64,000 nt of DNA from Nocardioides sp. W7 (GTDB taxonomy: Bacteria; Actinomycetota; Actinomycetes; Propionibacteriales; Nocardioidaceae), in NCBI RefSeq assembly GCF_022919075.1, contig NZ_CP095078.1, positions 3,968,001 through 4,032,000 of the forward strand, read 5' to 3'. Shown here piece after piece: positions 1 to 8,168 of this stretch; the first letter of the stretch is position 1, and each line of letters begins with the position of its first letter. The translations under genes were made by a program, and so were the position numbers. Under the pieces are notes generated by a model. It had not been told where the DNA came from. It made no database searches and saw nothing but the letters and a program-made list of their open reading frames with translations.

Positions 1-1597
1 GGCGGATCCGGCTGTCCTTCCACGGGAAGGAGTGGCCGCCGGGGACGAGTCGCGGCGCGGTTCGCCGGTTGATGAGGAGGTGCGGGTTCGCCGTGGCCGG
101 CCAGGTCCGGTTGCGGTGGTCGAGCCAGGCAGCGAGCCGGGTCCTGACGGGAGCTGCGAGCGGGATCTCACGGCCGTCGAGGTGGAGGCGACCGTCGACG
201 ATGTCGGTCATCTGCAGTTCGCGGACCTGCTTGCCGGTCAGGCCGTGGAAGGCCACCAGAGCGACGGCGAGCGCGACGGCCGGGTTGGGCGAGTCCAGTT
301 CCGCTCGGATCAGGGCGGGGTCCAGCGGCAGTGGAATGGTTGTGGCGACGCGGGTCAGGTCGATGTCGCGCATGGGGTTAGCGAAGACGAGTCGGCGTCC
401 CTTGAAGATCTTGAACAGCGACTTCAGACCGTTCTCCGCGAAGTGGCGGTGGCTGGTGCCGGTGGGGAGGGATGCAAGGGCGGCAAGGATGTCCTCCTTG
501 CTGATCTCAGCGAACGACTGGCGCCCGGCTTCGACCCATGTCTGCACGACGGGCGCCAGACCTTGGACGTGGAGCTCGACTGTCTCGGGTTCGCGGGGCA
601 ACTGGCGAGGGGCTTGCCGGGACCCGCCGAGCATGATCTGAAGCCACAGCCGGAGGTGCTCGCGCATGGTATCCGGGAGGGCTCCGGACTCGATGAACTT
701 GGTGTCGAAGTACCGCTCGACCCGGGTCGGGACGTCCTCAATCAGGAGCCCGGCTTCCGCGAGGACATCGAGGGTGGATGTGACGGTGCCGTCGTATCGG
801 CGCAACGCCACGACGTCACTGGCGCGGACCTTCGCGGTGGGAGTAGGGCGCAGGATCTGCAGCAGCCGCAGGGACTGGATTACGGCATTGCGCTGCTTGA
901 CACTCCAGCCATAGCGCCGGGCGTGGTCGGCGACGACGGCCGCGCAGTACCGGGTCAGTTCGCTGTCCTCGACCAGGAGGCGTTGGCGCAGCACCTCGGG
1001 GTCGGGGTCCATGTCGAACAGGGTCAGCTGTTCGAGCGCGTGGTCGTCGAAGCTGGTGCCAGGTTGGTAGGGCAGCCAGTTCTTGTTCTTCTTCGACCAC
1101 CGGCCATCCCAGCTGACGTAGTCGGGCAGCGGGGTCACGCGACGCTTGAAGACCATGTTGGCGAAGAACAGCTGCTGGCTGTCGTTGTTGGTGCTAGCCA
1201 GGTCCGGGGCACGGGCGGGCCCCTGCTCGAGGCAAGCATTCTCGAGGCAAAGGCGACAGGCTCGTCGGTCGCTGACGTGGCTGGTGCGGCCGCAGTAGGC
1301 GCATGTGCCCAGGGGGTAATGCGTCTGCCACCAGCGGCAGGACCAGCAGGTCCAGTTGTGGCGGGGGTAGACGCCCCAGGCCAGGCACCCCTTGCAGGAT
1401 CCGACGTGCTCGGGGCTGCGGGGATGGCACCGGCCGCACAAACCCTGACTGAAGTAGTCGGTGCGGGCGCGGCAGCGGTTGCACGGTGGAGCCGCGAACG
1501 GGCCGCCGGGCAGGCACTGATAACAGAAGTCGACCCTGGGGCTGGTCCACACGACGCGGTTGCTCTGGCACCGATTGCACTTGGGCGGCGGCCGCAA
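1..1597 (-). CDS. Zinc-ribbon tyrosine recombinase, TnpB-like (3' end beyond window)
   Basis: The minus frame is open from about 1819 to the left edge. The N-terminal third carries repeated CxxC pairs (KCNRC, FCYQC, PCNRC, LCGRC, SCKGC, CWSC, CAYC), that is, several stacked zinc ribbons. A long helical core-binding region follows. The catalytic domain begins near FANPMRDIDLTR and contains LTGKQVRELQ, which fits the box I arginine. The HxLR, LLGH and tyrosine motifs would lie beyond base 1. No ATG or GTG exists before the first ribbon. The chosen TTG at 1597 keeps the first CxxC pair intact but has a weak ribosome site, so the start is uncertain. It is third in a leftward operon with an HTH gene and another recombinase, which resembles Tn554 TnpB. 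Site-specific recombination or transposition is the likely role. Confidence 0.75.
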   Translation of the reverse strand, partial: MRPPPKCNRCQSNRVVWTSPRVDFCYQCLPGGPFAAPPCNRCRARTDYFSQGLCGRCHPRSPEHVGSCKGCLAWGVYPRHNWTCWSCRWWQTHYPLGTCAYCGRTSHVSDRRACRLCLENACLEQGPARAPDLASTNNDSQQLFFANMVFKRRVTPLPDYVSWDGRWSKKNKNWLPYQPGTSFDDHALEQLTLFDMDPDPEVLRQRLLVEDSELTRYCAAVVADHARRYGWSVKQRNAVIQSLRLLQILRPTPTAKVRASDVVALRRYDGTVTSTLDVLAEAGLLIEDVPTRVERYFDTKFIESGALPDTMREHLRLWLQIMLGGSRQAPRQLPREPETVELHVQGLAPVVQTWVEAGRQSFAEISKEDILAALASLPTGTSHRHFAENGLKSLFKIFKGRRLVFANPMRDIDLTRVATTIPLPLDPALIRAELDSPNPAVALAVALVAFHGLTGKQVRELQMTDIVDGRLHLDGREIPLAAPVRTRLAAWLDHRNRTWPATANPHLLINRRTAPRLVPGGHSFPWKDSRIR

Positions 1598-1661
1598 CGC
1601 CGCGTTGGGCCGGGCGCAGGCATGGGCTGCTCGTCGTGTCCGTGGGCGATGGGGATGCGGG

Positions 1662-2021
1662 CTACAGCGGCGGGGTCGGGCGGGGCTTGCCGAGCCGCGG
1701 TGTGACCGCCGGTGGCGTTCCGCCGCTGCCGGTCGGATCGCCAGTCCCGTTACCGCTATTGCCGTTGGCTGCGTCGGTGTTGCGGGGACGGCGCGCGGCG
1801 ACCTTGTCCGGCTCGGGTGTCAACAGGTCGTTCGGAGTGCATCCGAGCACGGCGCACAGGACGTCGAGCTCTTCGAGGCGCATCGTCGGCGGGTTCCCGG
1901 CCCACCACGACGACATCTTGCCGGCGGAGATCTCGAGCCCGGCATCTGCCAGCATCCGGCGCAGTTGCGCGGACTTCCAGATCCCTCGTTCGGCGGCCCG
2001 GAGCCGCAGGCTCCACTGCAT
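1662..2021 (-). CDS. Small XRE-type helix-turn-helix protein of the recombinase operon
   Basis: 119 aa. The start ATG at 2021 follows a clear AGGAGAGG ribosome site. Residues from about 10 to 65 form a Cro/C1-like HTH: a helix around KSAQLRRMLADAG, a recognition helix around SAGKMSSWWAG, and the closing LEELDVLCAVLGC. The tail is low-complexity, Gly/Pro/Thr-rich. The gene begins 28 bases after the upstream tyrosine recombinase and lies just before the zinc-ribbon recombinase. It is probably a regulator or architectural partner of the two recombinases, occupying the place that a small TnpC-like protein has in Tn554-type elements. Its sequence does not show whether it is homologous to TnpC. Confidence 0.75.
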   Translation of the reverse strand: MQWSLRLRAAERGIWKSAQLRRMLADAGLEISAGKMSSWWAGNPPTMRLEELDVLCAVLGCTPNDLLTPEPDKVAARRPRNTDAANGNSGNGTGDPTGSGGTPPAVTPRLGKPRPTPPL

Positions 2022-2049
2022 CTGGATCCTCTCCTTCGGTTCGTCGGGG

Positions 2050-3135
2050 TTAGTAGTTGCGGATGCCCAGGCGGGCTTCGATGCGGTCGCTCGCGCTGTT
2101 CCACGCGCGTTCGATGTGGTCGCTGCGGACGTGGAGGTAGCCCGAGGTCGTTGCCAGCCACTGGTGGCCGAGGAGCTCTTGGAGCGCCTTGATGTCACTC
2201 CCGGCCGCGTACAGCGACGGTGCGCAGTAGTGCCGCAGCACGTGTGGGGTCATGCGCCGCGACCACGCCGGCAACCACTCGTCGACTTGGAGTCCCAGGG
2301 CGCGGCGCAGCGCGTTCGCGCCGACGCGTCCGCACCGGTCCAGATCGCGGTCGAACCGCTCAGACGGAAGCAGCGGGGCGTCCGGGTCGGCCCAGTCGTG
2401 ACCGTACTGGGGGCGGACCTCGGCCAGCCACCAGTCGATCAACTGGTTCGCGCCGTTGATCGCTGGTACCAGCCGGGGCTTGGGTCCGCGGCCGCGCGAG
2501 CCTTTGCCGTGGCGGACGTGGACCTTGCCGAACTCACCCAGATCGGGGCACCAGTCGCGGATGTCGAGCATGACGGTCTCGTTGATGCGCAGCCCGAGTC
2601 GGCGCCACAGCGATGCGGCGAAATCGTCGCGGGCCGCCGGCAGGTACTTGCGTGCCTGCGTGACCGACCCGCGCCAGGCGGTGAACAGCGAGTCGATCTC
2701 CTCATCGGGTGGCGGCACCCGGACCTTGCCCAACGATGCCCCGGGCTGGCGATTGAACTCATCGATCGGTTGCTCGACCAAGACGCCGGTCGCGCGGCGG
2801 ATCGTGCCCTCGTAGCGGGCGATCACGAACTCGTAGAAGCCCGCCAGCGCGCCGGCCTTGCCCGCCCGGGTCGTCACGCTGAGCCCCATCCGCCGCTGCT
2901 GGGCCAAGAACGCGTCCGCGTCCGCGCAGGTGGCCTCCCACAGCGGAGTCGACAGCGAGCGAGTGAACTCGATGACGATCGCCCGAGTCCCGCCGATGTG
3001 GCGGTCAGTCAGACCTGCCGCGGACATCGCCAGCGCGTACTGGTCGACCAGCTCCTGCTCGAAGTCTTGGACCGCCTGCACACCTATCAGTGCCGGATCA
3101 GCAGCGCTGCCACCCGGCAGCGCCACCAAGCCCAT
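2050..3135 (-). CDS. Tyrosine recombinase, TnpA/XerD-like
   Basis: 361 aa, the length known for Tn554 TnpA. It has an N-terminal SAM-like core-binding domain (about residues 25 to 125) and a complete catalytic domain. Box I is GLRINETVML with Arg183, and a basic beta-hairpin lies around HGKGSRGRG. Next come TPHVLRHYCAPSL (His298, Arg301, His302) and LLGHQWLATTSGYLHV, with His324 and the nucleophile Tyr333. All catalytic residues are present, so the enzyme is probably active. It is first in a leftward operon with the HTH protein and the zinc-ribbon recombinase. The ATG at 3135 has only a weak upstream purine stretch. The 166 bases up to 3301 separate it from the divergent ArdC-like gene and should hold both promoters. 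Confidence 0.88.
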   Translation of the reverse strand: MGLVALPGGSAADPALIGVQAVQDFEQELVDQYALAMSAAGLTDRHIGGTRAIVIEFTRSLSTPLWEATCADADAFLAQQRRMGLSVTTRAGKAGALAGFYEFVIARYEGTIRRATGVLVEQPIDEFNRQPGASLGKVRVPPPDEEIDSLFTAWRGSVTQARKYLPAARDDFAASLWRRLGLRINETVMLDIRDWCPDLGEFGKVHVRHGKGSRGRGPKPRLVPAINGANQLIDWWLAEVRPQYGHDWADPDAPLLPSERFDRDLDRCGRVGANALRRALGLQVDEWLPAWSRRMTPHVLRHYCAPSLYAAGSDIKALQELLGHQWLATTSGYLHVRSDHIERAWNSASDRIEARLGIRNY

Positions 3136-3314
3136 CAGTCACCGTCTTCAAGTGAGGCGATCATGCGTCGTTGCTACATCGAAACGGTCAGCCACAGTGA
3201 CGCACAGTCAGTTCAACGTCACGTGATGGCTGAACCAGAGCCACCTGCGCAAATACAGATCGGGGCGCGCGGACGTCCGAACGAACCTGAGTTCCTAGAG
3301 ATTGGCGACCCCCA

Positions 3315-4394
3315 ATGACCACCCAACTGCGCAGCCGCGCCGCGCGCGAGGAGAAGCTCGCCGCACTCCACGACCAGCTCACCCACGCGGTCACGGCGCT
3401 CGTGACCGGAGAGGACTGGAAGCGCGCCCTGACGTTCGCAGCACAGTTCCGCTCGCGCAGCTTCAACAACACGATGCTCATCCACGCCCAGCACCTCGCC
3501 GCCTACACCGAAGGCCGGGTGCCCGACCCGACCCCGACGTACGTCGCCGGCTTCCACCAGTGGCTCTCCCTGGGCCGCCACGTCGTAAAGGGCCAGCACG
3601 GGTACAGCATCCTCGCCCCCGTCACCGCCAGATTCGCCTCAGCCACCCCCGCCGACGCCGGGTCCTGGCACCGCCTCGGCCGAGGCGAGAAACCCGCAGG
3701 CGGGGAGACTGTGAAGTCGAAGCTCATCGGCCTGAAACCCACCCACGTCTGGGATGTCTCCCAGACCGCCGGCGACCCCGTCCCGCAGCTCCCCCGCCCC
3801 GCCCTGCTCCAGGGGCAGGCACCGGCCGGGCTATGGGACGGACTCGCCGACCAGATCACCGCCCGCGGCTACGAACTCCGTCTGGTCTCCTCCGCGACGG
3901 CGATCGGCGGCGCCAACGGCCTGACCGACTTCCTCACCCGCGAGGTCTCGATCCGGGTGGACATCGACGACGCCGCCCAGGCCAAGACTCTCGCCCACGA
4001 GCTCGGCCACGTCCTGCTCCACGCACCCCGAGACGCAGCCCGGGGCGCCGAAGCGGCAGCGGACGCCACCCTGCACCGTGGGATCGCCGAGGTCGAAGCC
4101 GAATCCGTCGCCCTCATGGTCGGCGCCGCCCACGGCCTCGACACCACCTCCTACACCGTCCCCTACGTCTCGACCTGGGCCACCAGCGTCCCCAACAAGA
4201 CCCCCGCCGAGGTCGTCCAGGCCACCGCCGAACGGGTACTCCACACCGCGATCGGGATCCTCGACCAACTCGACACAGCGAAGGTCGGCGACGGCACCCC
4301 ACCCGGCCTCGACCGCGACGCCCTCACCCGCCAGACCGGCGCCGTGTCTCGTTCGTCGGGCGTACGGCGCGACGACACGGTGCTCGGGTCATGA
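3315..4394 (+). CDS. ArdC-like antirestriction protein with ImmA/IrrE metallopeptidase domain
   Basis: 359 aa. The N-terminal part (residues about 5 to 110, with SFNNTMLIHAQ and GYSILAP) matches the ArdC-like ssDNA-binding N-domain. The central part carries a zinc-metallopeptidase motif, AHELGHVLLH (about residues 224 to 233), followed by the third ligand region VEAESVAL near residue 260. Such proteins travel with conjugative elements and are thought to protect incoming DNA in the recipient. This gene starts a rightward operon with a small protein and a VirD4/TraG ATPase. The last codons overlap the next start by ATGA at 4391. The 35-residue C-terminal tail is low-complexity and has no recognisable domain. 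Confidence 0.83.
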   Translation: MTTQLRSRAAREEKLAALHDQLTHAVTALVTGEDWKRALTFAAQFRSRSFNNTMLIHAQHLAAYTEGRVPDPTPTYVAGFHQWLSLGRHVVKGQHGYSILAPVTARFASATPADAGSWHRLGRGEKPAGGETVKSKLIGLKPTHVWDVSQTAGDPVPQLPRPALLQGQAPAGLWDGLADQITARGYELRLVSSATAIGGANGLTDFLTREVSIRVDIDDAAQAKTLAHELGHVLLHAPRDAARGAEAAADATLHRGIAEVEAESVALMVGAAHGLDTTSYTVPYVSTWATSVPNKTPAEVVQATAERVLHTAIGILDQLDTAKVGDGTPPGLDRDALTRQTGAVSRSSGVRRDDTVLGS

Positions 4395-4858
4395 AGATCC
4401 CCGTCGTCCTGGCCACCGCCCACGTCGAGGTCGGCACGGACGGAGGACTGCTCGTCGACGTCGACGGGGAACCCTTCGCCGGCGACCGACTGCTGGACCG
4501 CAGCGACCTGTCGGCCGTTCTCGACGAGATCACCACCACCCTCGGCACCGCTGTACGGGTCGAGGTCCGCGAGAGCGACGGCACCGTGTACGCCGACATC
4601 GCCACCCCGCCCGATGCCGAACCCGTCGTCGCGGTCCCGGAGCCGGCCCAGGGGTCCCCGATGTCCGGACTCAGCGGGACGGGATTCCAGCCCGGCGAGG
4701 AGGTCGAGATCGCCTACGTCGTGGCCCGACAGACCGCCGACGCCAGCGGCCGTGCCGACCTACAGCTTCCGCCGGCACTCGCCTCAGCCCACCGGCATCG
4801 ACTCGTCCTGGTGGGCGTCACAAGCCGGGTCGCGGCCGCGATGGAACAGCCGTCGTGA
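4391..4858 (+). CDS. Hypothetical protein between ardC-like and coupling-protein genes
   Basis: 155 aa, no family recognised. It starts at an ATG overlapping the previous stop (ATGA) and ends in a GTGA overlap with the coupling-protein gene, so all three are translationally coupled. The first 80 residues alternate hydrophobic and acidic positions (VDVDGEPFAGDRLLDRSDL) like a small alpha/beta domain. The middle is proline-rich and the last 55 residues form another short beta-rich stretch. There is no signal peptide or membrane segment. Its position suggests an accessory role in conjugative transfer; this is inferred from context only. Confidence 0.7.
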   Translation: MKIPVVLATAHVEVGTDGGLLVDVDGEPFAGDRLLDRSDLSAVLDEITTTLGTAVRVEVRESDGTVYADIATPPDAEPVVAVPEPAQGSPMSGLSGTGFQPGEEVEIAYVVARQTADASGRADLQLPPALASAHRHRLVLVGVTSRVAAAMEQPS

Positions 4859-6600
4859 GCCCCCGCACCCAGCCCGTCGACCATGCCCTGACCAACGCGG
4901 CCCTCGTCGCGATCGGTACGGCGTTCGCGATGGCGCTCCTGCTGCGCGCGGCCGGCTCCATCGCGGCCCTCGTCACCGGAACGCACCAGCCCACCGGGAG
5001 CCCGACCTCCGGCCTGCGGGTACTCGCACAACCCAGCTCACCCGGGCCGGCGCTTGGCGCTCGCGATCTCTCCTCCGTTGCCTACTGGGGCGTCGTGCTG
5101 CTCCTCGTCCTAGCGCTCGCAACAGCGGTCTGGGTCGGATGGCTGGTCGTCGCCCGTGCTCGCCATCGCGCCGCGCACGATCCCCACCGGATCCGGGGCA
5201 CAGCGAGCAGACGAGACATCGCCCCCGTTGCCTCCGAGAAGGCACTCCTACGCCGGGCGACGAACCTGCGTCCCTCCCTGACTCGCCCCCGAGCCGCCGA
5301 CGTCGGCTACCTCCTCGGCACCAGCCACGGACGCGGGATCTGGGCCTCGGTCGAGGACTCGATCCTCGTCATCGGCCCACCGCGATCCGGCAAGGGACTC
5401 CATCTCGTCATCAACGCGATCCTCGACGCACCCGGCGCCGTCGTGACCACCTCGACCCGACCCGACAACATCGCCGCCACCGTCCGGAGCCGGCAGAAGT
5501 TCGGGCCGGTCGCGGTCTTCGACCCCCAACGACTCACCGTAGGCATCGACGACGTGCGCGGCGCCGGGGTGCGCTGGTCACCCATCCGCGGCTGCCAGAA
5601 CCCGCTCACTGCGATGATCCGCGCCACCGGGCTCGCCTCCTCCACCGGACTGTCGACGGGCGGCACCGACTCCGGCGGCTTCTGGGAAGGACGCGCCCGC
5701 GCCGCACTCCAAGCCCTCCTGCACGCCGCCGCCCTCGACCACCTGCCGACCCGAGTGCTGTTCGAGTGGTCGCTGTCGGCCAACGCGGCCGTGGACGCCG
5801 TCGGCATCCTCGCCAGCCACACCGGCGCCGCACCCGGCTGGGCCGACTCCCTCCAGGCCATGATCGACTCCGACCCCCGCACCCGGGACTCGATCTGGAT
5901 GGCCGTCTCCCAAGCCATGGCCTGCCTCGCCGACCCCCAAGTCCTCGACGCCGTCAGCCCCGAGCCCGGTCAGGAGTTCGACCCGACCCGGTTCCTCACC
6001 GACAACGGCACCCTCTACCTGCTCGCCACCGGCGCCGGTGCCGGCGCCGCTTGGCCCCTCGTCGCCGCCTTCCTCGAAGACCTCACCGAAACCGCACGCC
6101 ACCTCGCAGCCTCAGCCCCCGGAACACGTCTCGACCCACCGCTCCTCCTCGCGCTCGACGAGATCGGCAACCTCGCTCCAATGCCCTCACTGCCGACTCT
6201 CATGGCCGAGGGTGGTGGCACCGGGATCACCACCATGCCGGTCCTTCAGTCGCTCGCCCAGGCACGCAACAAATGGGGCGAGCACGCCGCCAGCACCATC
6301 TGGGACGCCTCCATCGTCAAGGTCATCCTCGGCGGCGCCTCCGCCTCCAAGGACCTCCAAGAACTCTCCGTCCTCATCGGCGAACGAGACGAACCCACCG
6401 ACACCGTCACCATCAGCGAATACGGCGCACGGTCGACCCAGCGATCCACACGGCAACGCCACATCATGCCGCCCGAGCGGATCCGCATGCTCCCGTTCGG
6501 CACCGGACTCGTACTGCTCCGCAGCGCACCGCCCATCGTGACCAACCTCCGTCGCTGGACTGCGCGTGAGACACCCTTCTCGAGGCGATCCGCGCCGTGA
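4855..6600 (+). CDS. VirD4/TraG-type type IV coupling ATPase
   Basis: 581 aa from the GTG that overlaps the preceding stop. Two N-terminal membrane segments (about residues 15 to 40 and 75 to 100) precede a cytosolic AAA-like domain. Walker A is IGPPRSGKG (about 173 to 181), Walker B is LLLALDEIGN (about 427 to 436), and a TraG-like C-terminal region includes TMPVLQSLAQARNKWG. Coupling proteins bind the relaxosome and pump DNA into the mating channel. No relaxase or VirB4/VirB6 genes are visible nearby, so this is a fragment of a transfer region. The stop lies beside the first IS110-type element, and the last few residues (FSRRSAP) may come from the insertion, so a slight C-terminal truncation is possible. 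Confidence 0.88.
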   Translation: MSPRTQPVDHALTNAALVAIGTAFAMALLLRAAGSIAALVTGTHQPTGSPTSGLRVLAQPSSPGPALGARDLSSVAYWGVVLLLVLALATAVWVGWLVVARARHRAAHDPHRIRGTASRRDIAPVASEKALLRRATNLRPSLTRPRAADVGYLLGTSHGRGIWASVEDSILVIGPPRSGKGLHLVINAILDAPGAVVTTSTRPDNIAATVRSRQKFGPVAVFDPQRLTVGIDDVRGAGVRWSPIRGCQNPLTAMIRATGLASSTGLSTGGTDSGGFWEGRARAALQALLHAAALDHLPTRVLFEWSLSANAAVDAVGILASHTGAAPGWADSLQAMIDSDPRTRDSIWMAVSQAMACLADPQVLDAVSPEPGQEFDPTRFLTDNGTLYLLATGAGAGAAWPLVAAFLEDLTETARHLAASAPGTRLDPPLLLALDEIGNLAPMPSLPTLMAEGGGTGITTMPVLQSLAQARNKWGEHAASTIWDASIVKVILGGASASKDLQELSVLIGERDEPTDTVTISEYGARSTQRSTRQRHIMPPERIRMLPFGTGLVLLRSAPPIVTNLRRWTARETPFSRRSAP

Positions 6601-7970
6601 GGGGCACTCCCACAAGGTGCTGCACATCGGCTCCCTTCTGTTGTCAACCGGTGGTCTGGGGCGTCCTGCGCTGAGGGGTCTTCCGGGCGGTCGGGGTCGG
6701 TTGTAGCGTCGGTTTCGCGGGTCCGGGAAGTGGCTGATCCGAAGTGTCGATGTGCGGGGGCAGGTCGACCGCGCTGGATTCTTGAGTCGCCCCGCAGTGC
6801 CCTCCCGGACCCGTGCCAGTTTCGGTGACTGCTGCGAGGTCGGCGTCCGCGAGTAGCTGTCGGTAGATCGCATCGGAGATCCTGCGCTTGAGACATCGCA
6901 GGGCTTCGAGGGGCTTCTTGCCCTCGGCTCGCTTTCGGCGGTAGTAGGTGCGGCCCCCGGTGTCGAGACGGGGCTGGGTGACGGCGGCGATGTGGATCAT
7001 GTGGTTCATCCGTCGGTTCCCGGCACGCGAGAGCCGGTGGCGGTTCTGCTCGCCGGAGGACGCGTCGAGTGGTGCGGTGCCGGTCCAGGACGCGAACCGG
7101 TTGCGGTCGGCGAACCGGGTCACGTCGCCGACGTCGGCGAGCACGCGGGCCGCGACCACTGGGCCGACGCCGTGGATGTCCATCAGCCGTGACTCGCGGG
7201 CGAGGACGATGGTCTTCAGCTCGGCGGTGGCCTTCTTGATCTTGGCCTCGACCGCGATCAGCTCCGCGAGTTCGTCGGCGGCGATCCGGCGGCGGGTCTT
7301 CCCGGCGATGTCCCGGGGGCGGACAGAGGCGAGCATGGCTTTGGCCTGTCCGGTGGTGACGTCGCGTTTGGCCTGGCCGGGCAGGAGTTCGGCGAGCAGG
7401 GCCTGGAGGCGGTCGACGGTCTGGACCCGTCGCCGGGTCAGTGCTTCGCGGCGGTCGGTGAGCATCCGCAGCGCTTCGAGCTCACCGTCGACGTGGAGGG
7501 CTCGCAGGGTCTTGGTGCGGACCGCGACGATCGCGATCGAGTGGGCATCGCGGGCGTCGGTCTTGCGGTTGTGGCCGGTGTCGAAGAGCCGGACCCTGGC
7601 AGCGAGCTTGGCCGGCACGTCAACGACCTGCTCACCGGCTTCCAGGAGCCGTTGCGCCAGCGGGCGCCCGACACCATTGGCGCCTTCAACTGCCCAGATC
7701 CGGTCGGGCCAGCTCTTCGCGTACGCCCGCATCGCGGTGTAGCCGGCCTGGTCGGTGGTGAAGCGGCCTGAGCCGAGAAGCTTCTCGTGCTGGTCGGCGA
7801 CCTCGATCGTGGCCGACAACTTGTGGGGGTCGACCCCGATGATCACGTGCTCTGCTTGCTGTCCCATGTGCTGCTCCCGCCTGTTGCTCGTTCCGTGGTG
7901 GACGGCGAGGTGGGCATTGCTACTACGAGCAGGGCAGTCCCTTGACTTGTCTACTGGCCCCAGACATCAC
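6590..7970 (-). mobile_element. IS110-superfamily insertion sequence A (boundaries approximate)
   Basis: This holds a leftward IS110-type transposase gene directly behind the truncated-looking coupling-protein gene. A 9-base inverted match (GTCTGGGGC at 6654 to 6662, GCCCCAGAC at 7957 to 7965) could be a subterminal pair, but one arm lies inside the transposase gene and could be chance. Only about 90 noncoding bases lie upstream of the transposase start, which is short for an IS110 left end, so the second IS may have inserted into it. Boundaries cannot be fixed without a second copy. Confidence 0.55.
6644..7867 (-). CDS. IS110-family transposase (DEDD recombinase)
   Basis: 407 aa. The N-terminal RuvC-like DEDD domain shows IGVDPHK (first Asp), AVEGANG (Glu) and KTDARDAHS (the two Asp residues). 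The C-terminal Transposase_20 domain has the helix-hairpin-helix IHGVGPVVAARVL and the serine-containing LDASSGEQNRHRLSRAGNRRMN region typical of the family. The last 60 residues are proline/threonine-rich and dispensable-looking. All key residues are present, so it may be active. IS110 enzymes are guided by a noncoding bridge RNA in the element. It is head-to-head with the second transposase at 8169. Confidence 0.92.
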   Translation of the reverse strand: MGQQAEHVIIGVDPHKLSATIEVADQHEKLLGSGRFTTDQAGYTAMRAYAKSWPDRIWAVEGANGVGRPLAQRLLEAGEQVVDVPAKLAARVRLFDTGHNRKTDARDAHSIAIVAVRTKTLRALHVDGELEALRMLTDRREALTRRRVQTVDRLQALLAELLPGQAKRDVTTGQAKAMLASVRPRDIAGKTRRRIAADELAELIAVEAKIKKATAELKTIVLARESRLMDIHGVGPVVAARVLADVGDVTRFADRNRFASWTGTAPLDASSGEQNRHRLSRAGNRRMNHMIHIAAVTQPRLDTGGRTYYRRKRAEGKKPLEALRCLKRRISDAIYRQLLADADLAAVTETGTGPGGHCGATQESSAVDLPPHIDTSDQPLPGPAKPTLQPTPTARKTPQRRTPQTTG

Positions 7971-7971
7971 G

Positions 7972-7983
7972 GGTCTGCAGCCC
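7972..7983. repeat. Left subterminal inverted repeat of IS element B
   Basis: GGTCTGCAGCCC is the exact reverse complement of bases 9249 to 9260. It lies about 185 bases before the transposase start. Confidence 0.7.
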
Positions 7984-8168
7984 TACGGTGTCGAGGGTGT
8001 CGGTTCGGGGTGGCTCGCAAGTCCCCTTGCCGCCTTCGGGCTGGCTCATCAAGAGCGTGCGTACCCGGCCGGCACCCGCCGCGGCGTGGCTCAGCAGAGG
8101 CGTGATCGATCCAGAAGTCAGGTTGCCCACCGCGGTCTCTCCCACCGGCACAGCGAGGAAGGCGACGG
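7984..8168 (+). ncRNA. Candidate bridge/seek RNA region of IS element B
   Basis: This is the longer noncoding segment of the element, between the left subterminal repeat and the transposase ATG. It contains short self-complementary stretches (GGGG paired with CCCC around 8017 to 8036, CCGGCCGG near 8075, CGCCGCGGCG near 8087), consistent with a structured transcript. IS110-group elements are known to encode a target-specifying bridge RNA here, whereas IS1111-group elements carry theirs downstream. The assignment rests on position only, and the exact ends are unknown. Confidence 0.35.

Noticed and set aside
32..1705. Long rightward open frame of 557 codons at the left edge
   Set aside because: The opposite strand reads zinc-ribbon CxxC pairs and a recombinase domain; the rightward translation is a low-complexity mirror.
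6654..7965. 9-base inverted match as ends of IS element A
   Set aside because: One arm lies inside the transposase gene and a 9-base match can arise by chance; not used to fix boundaries.
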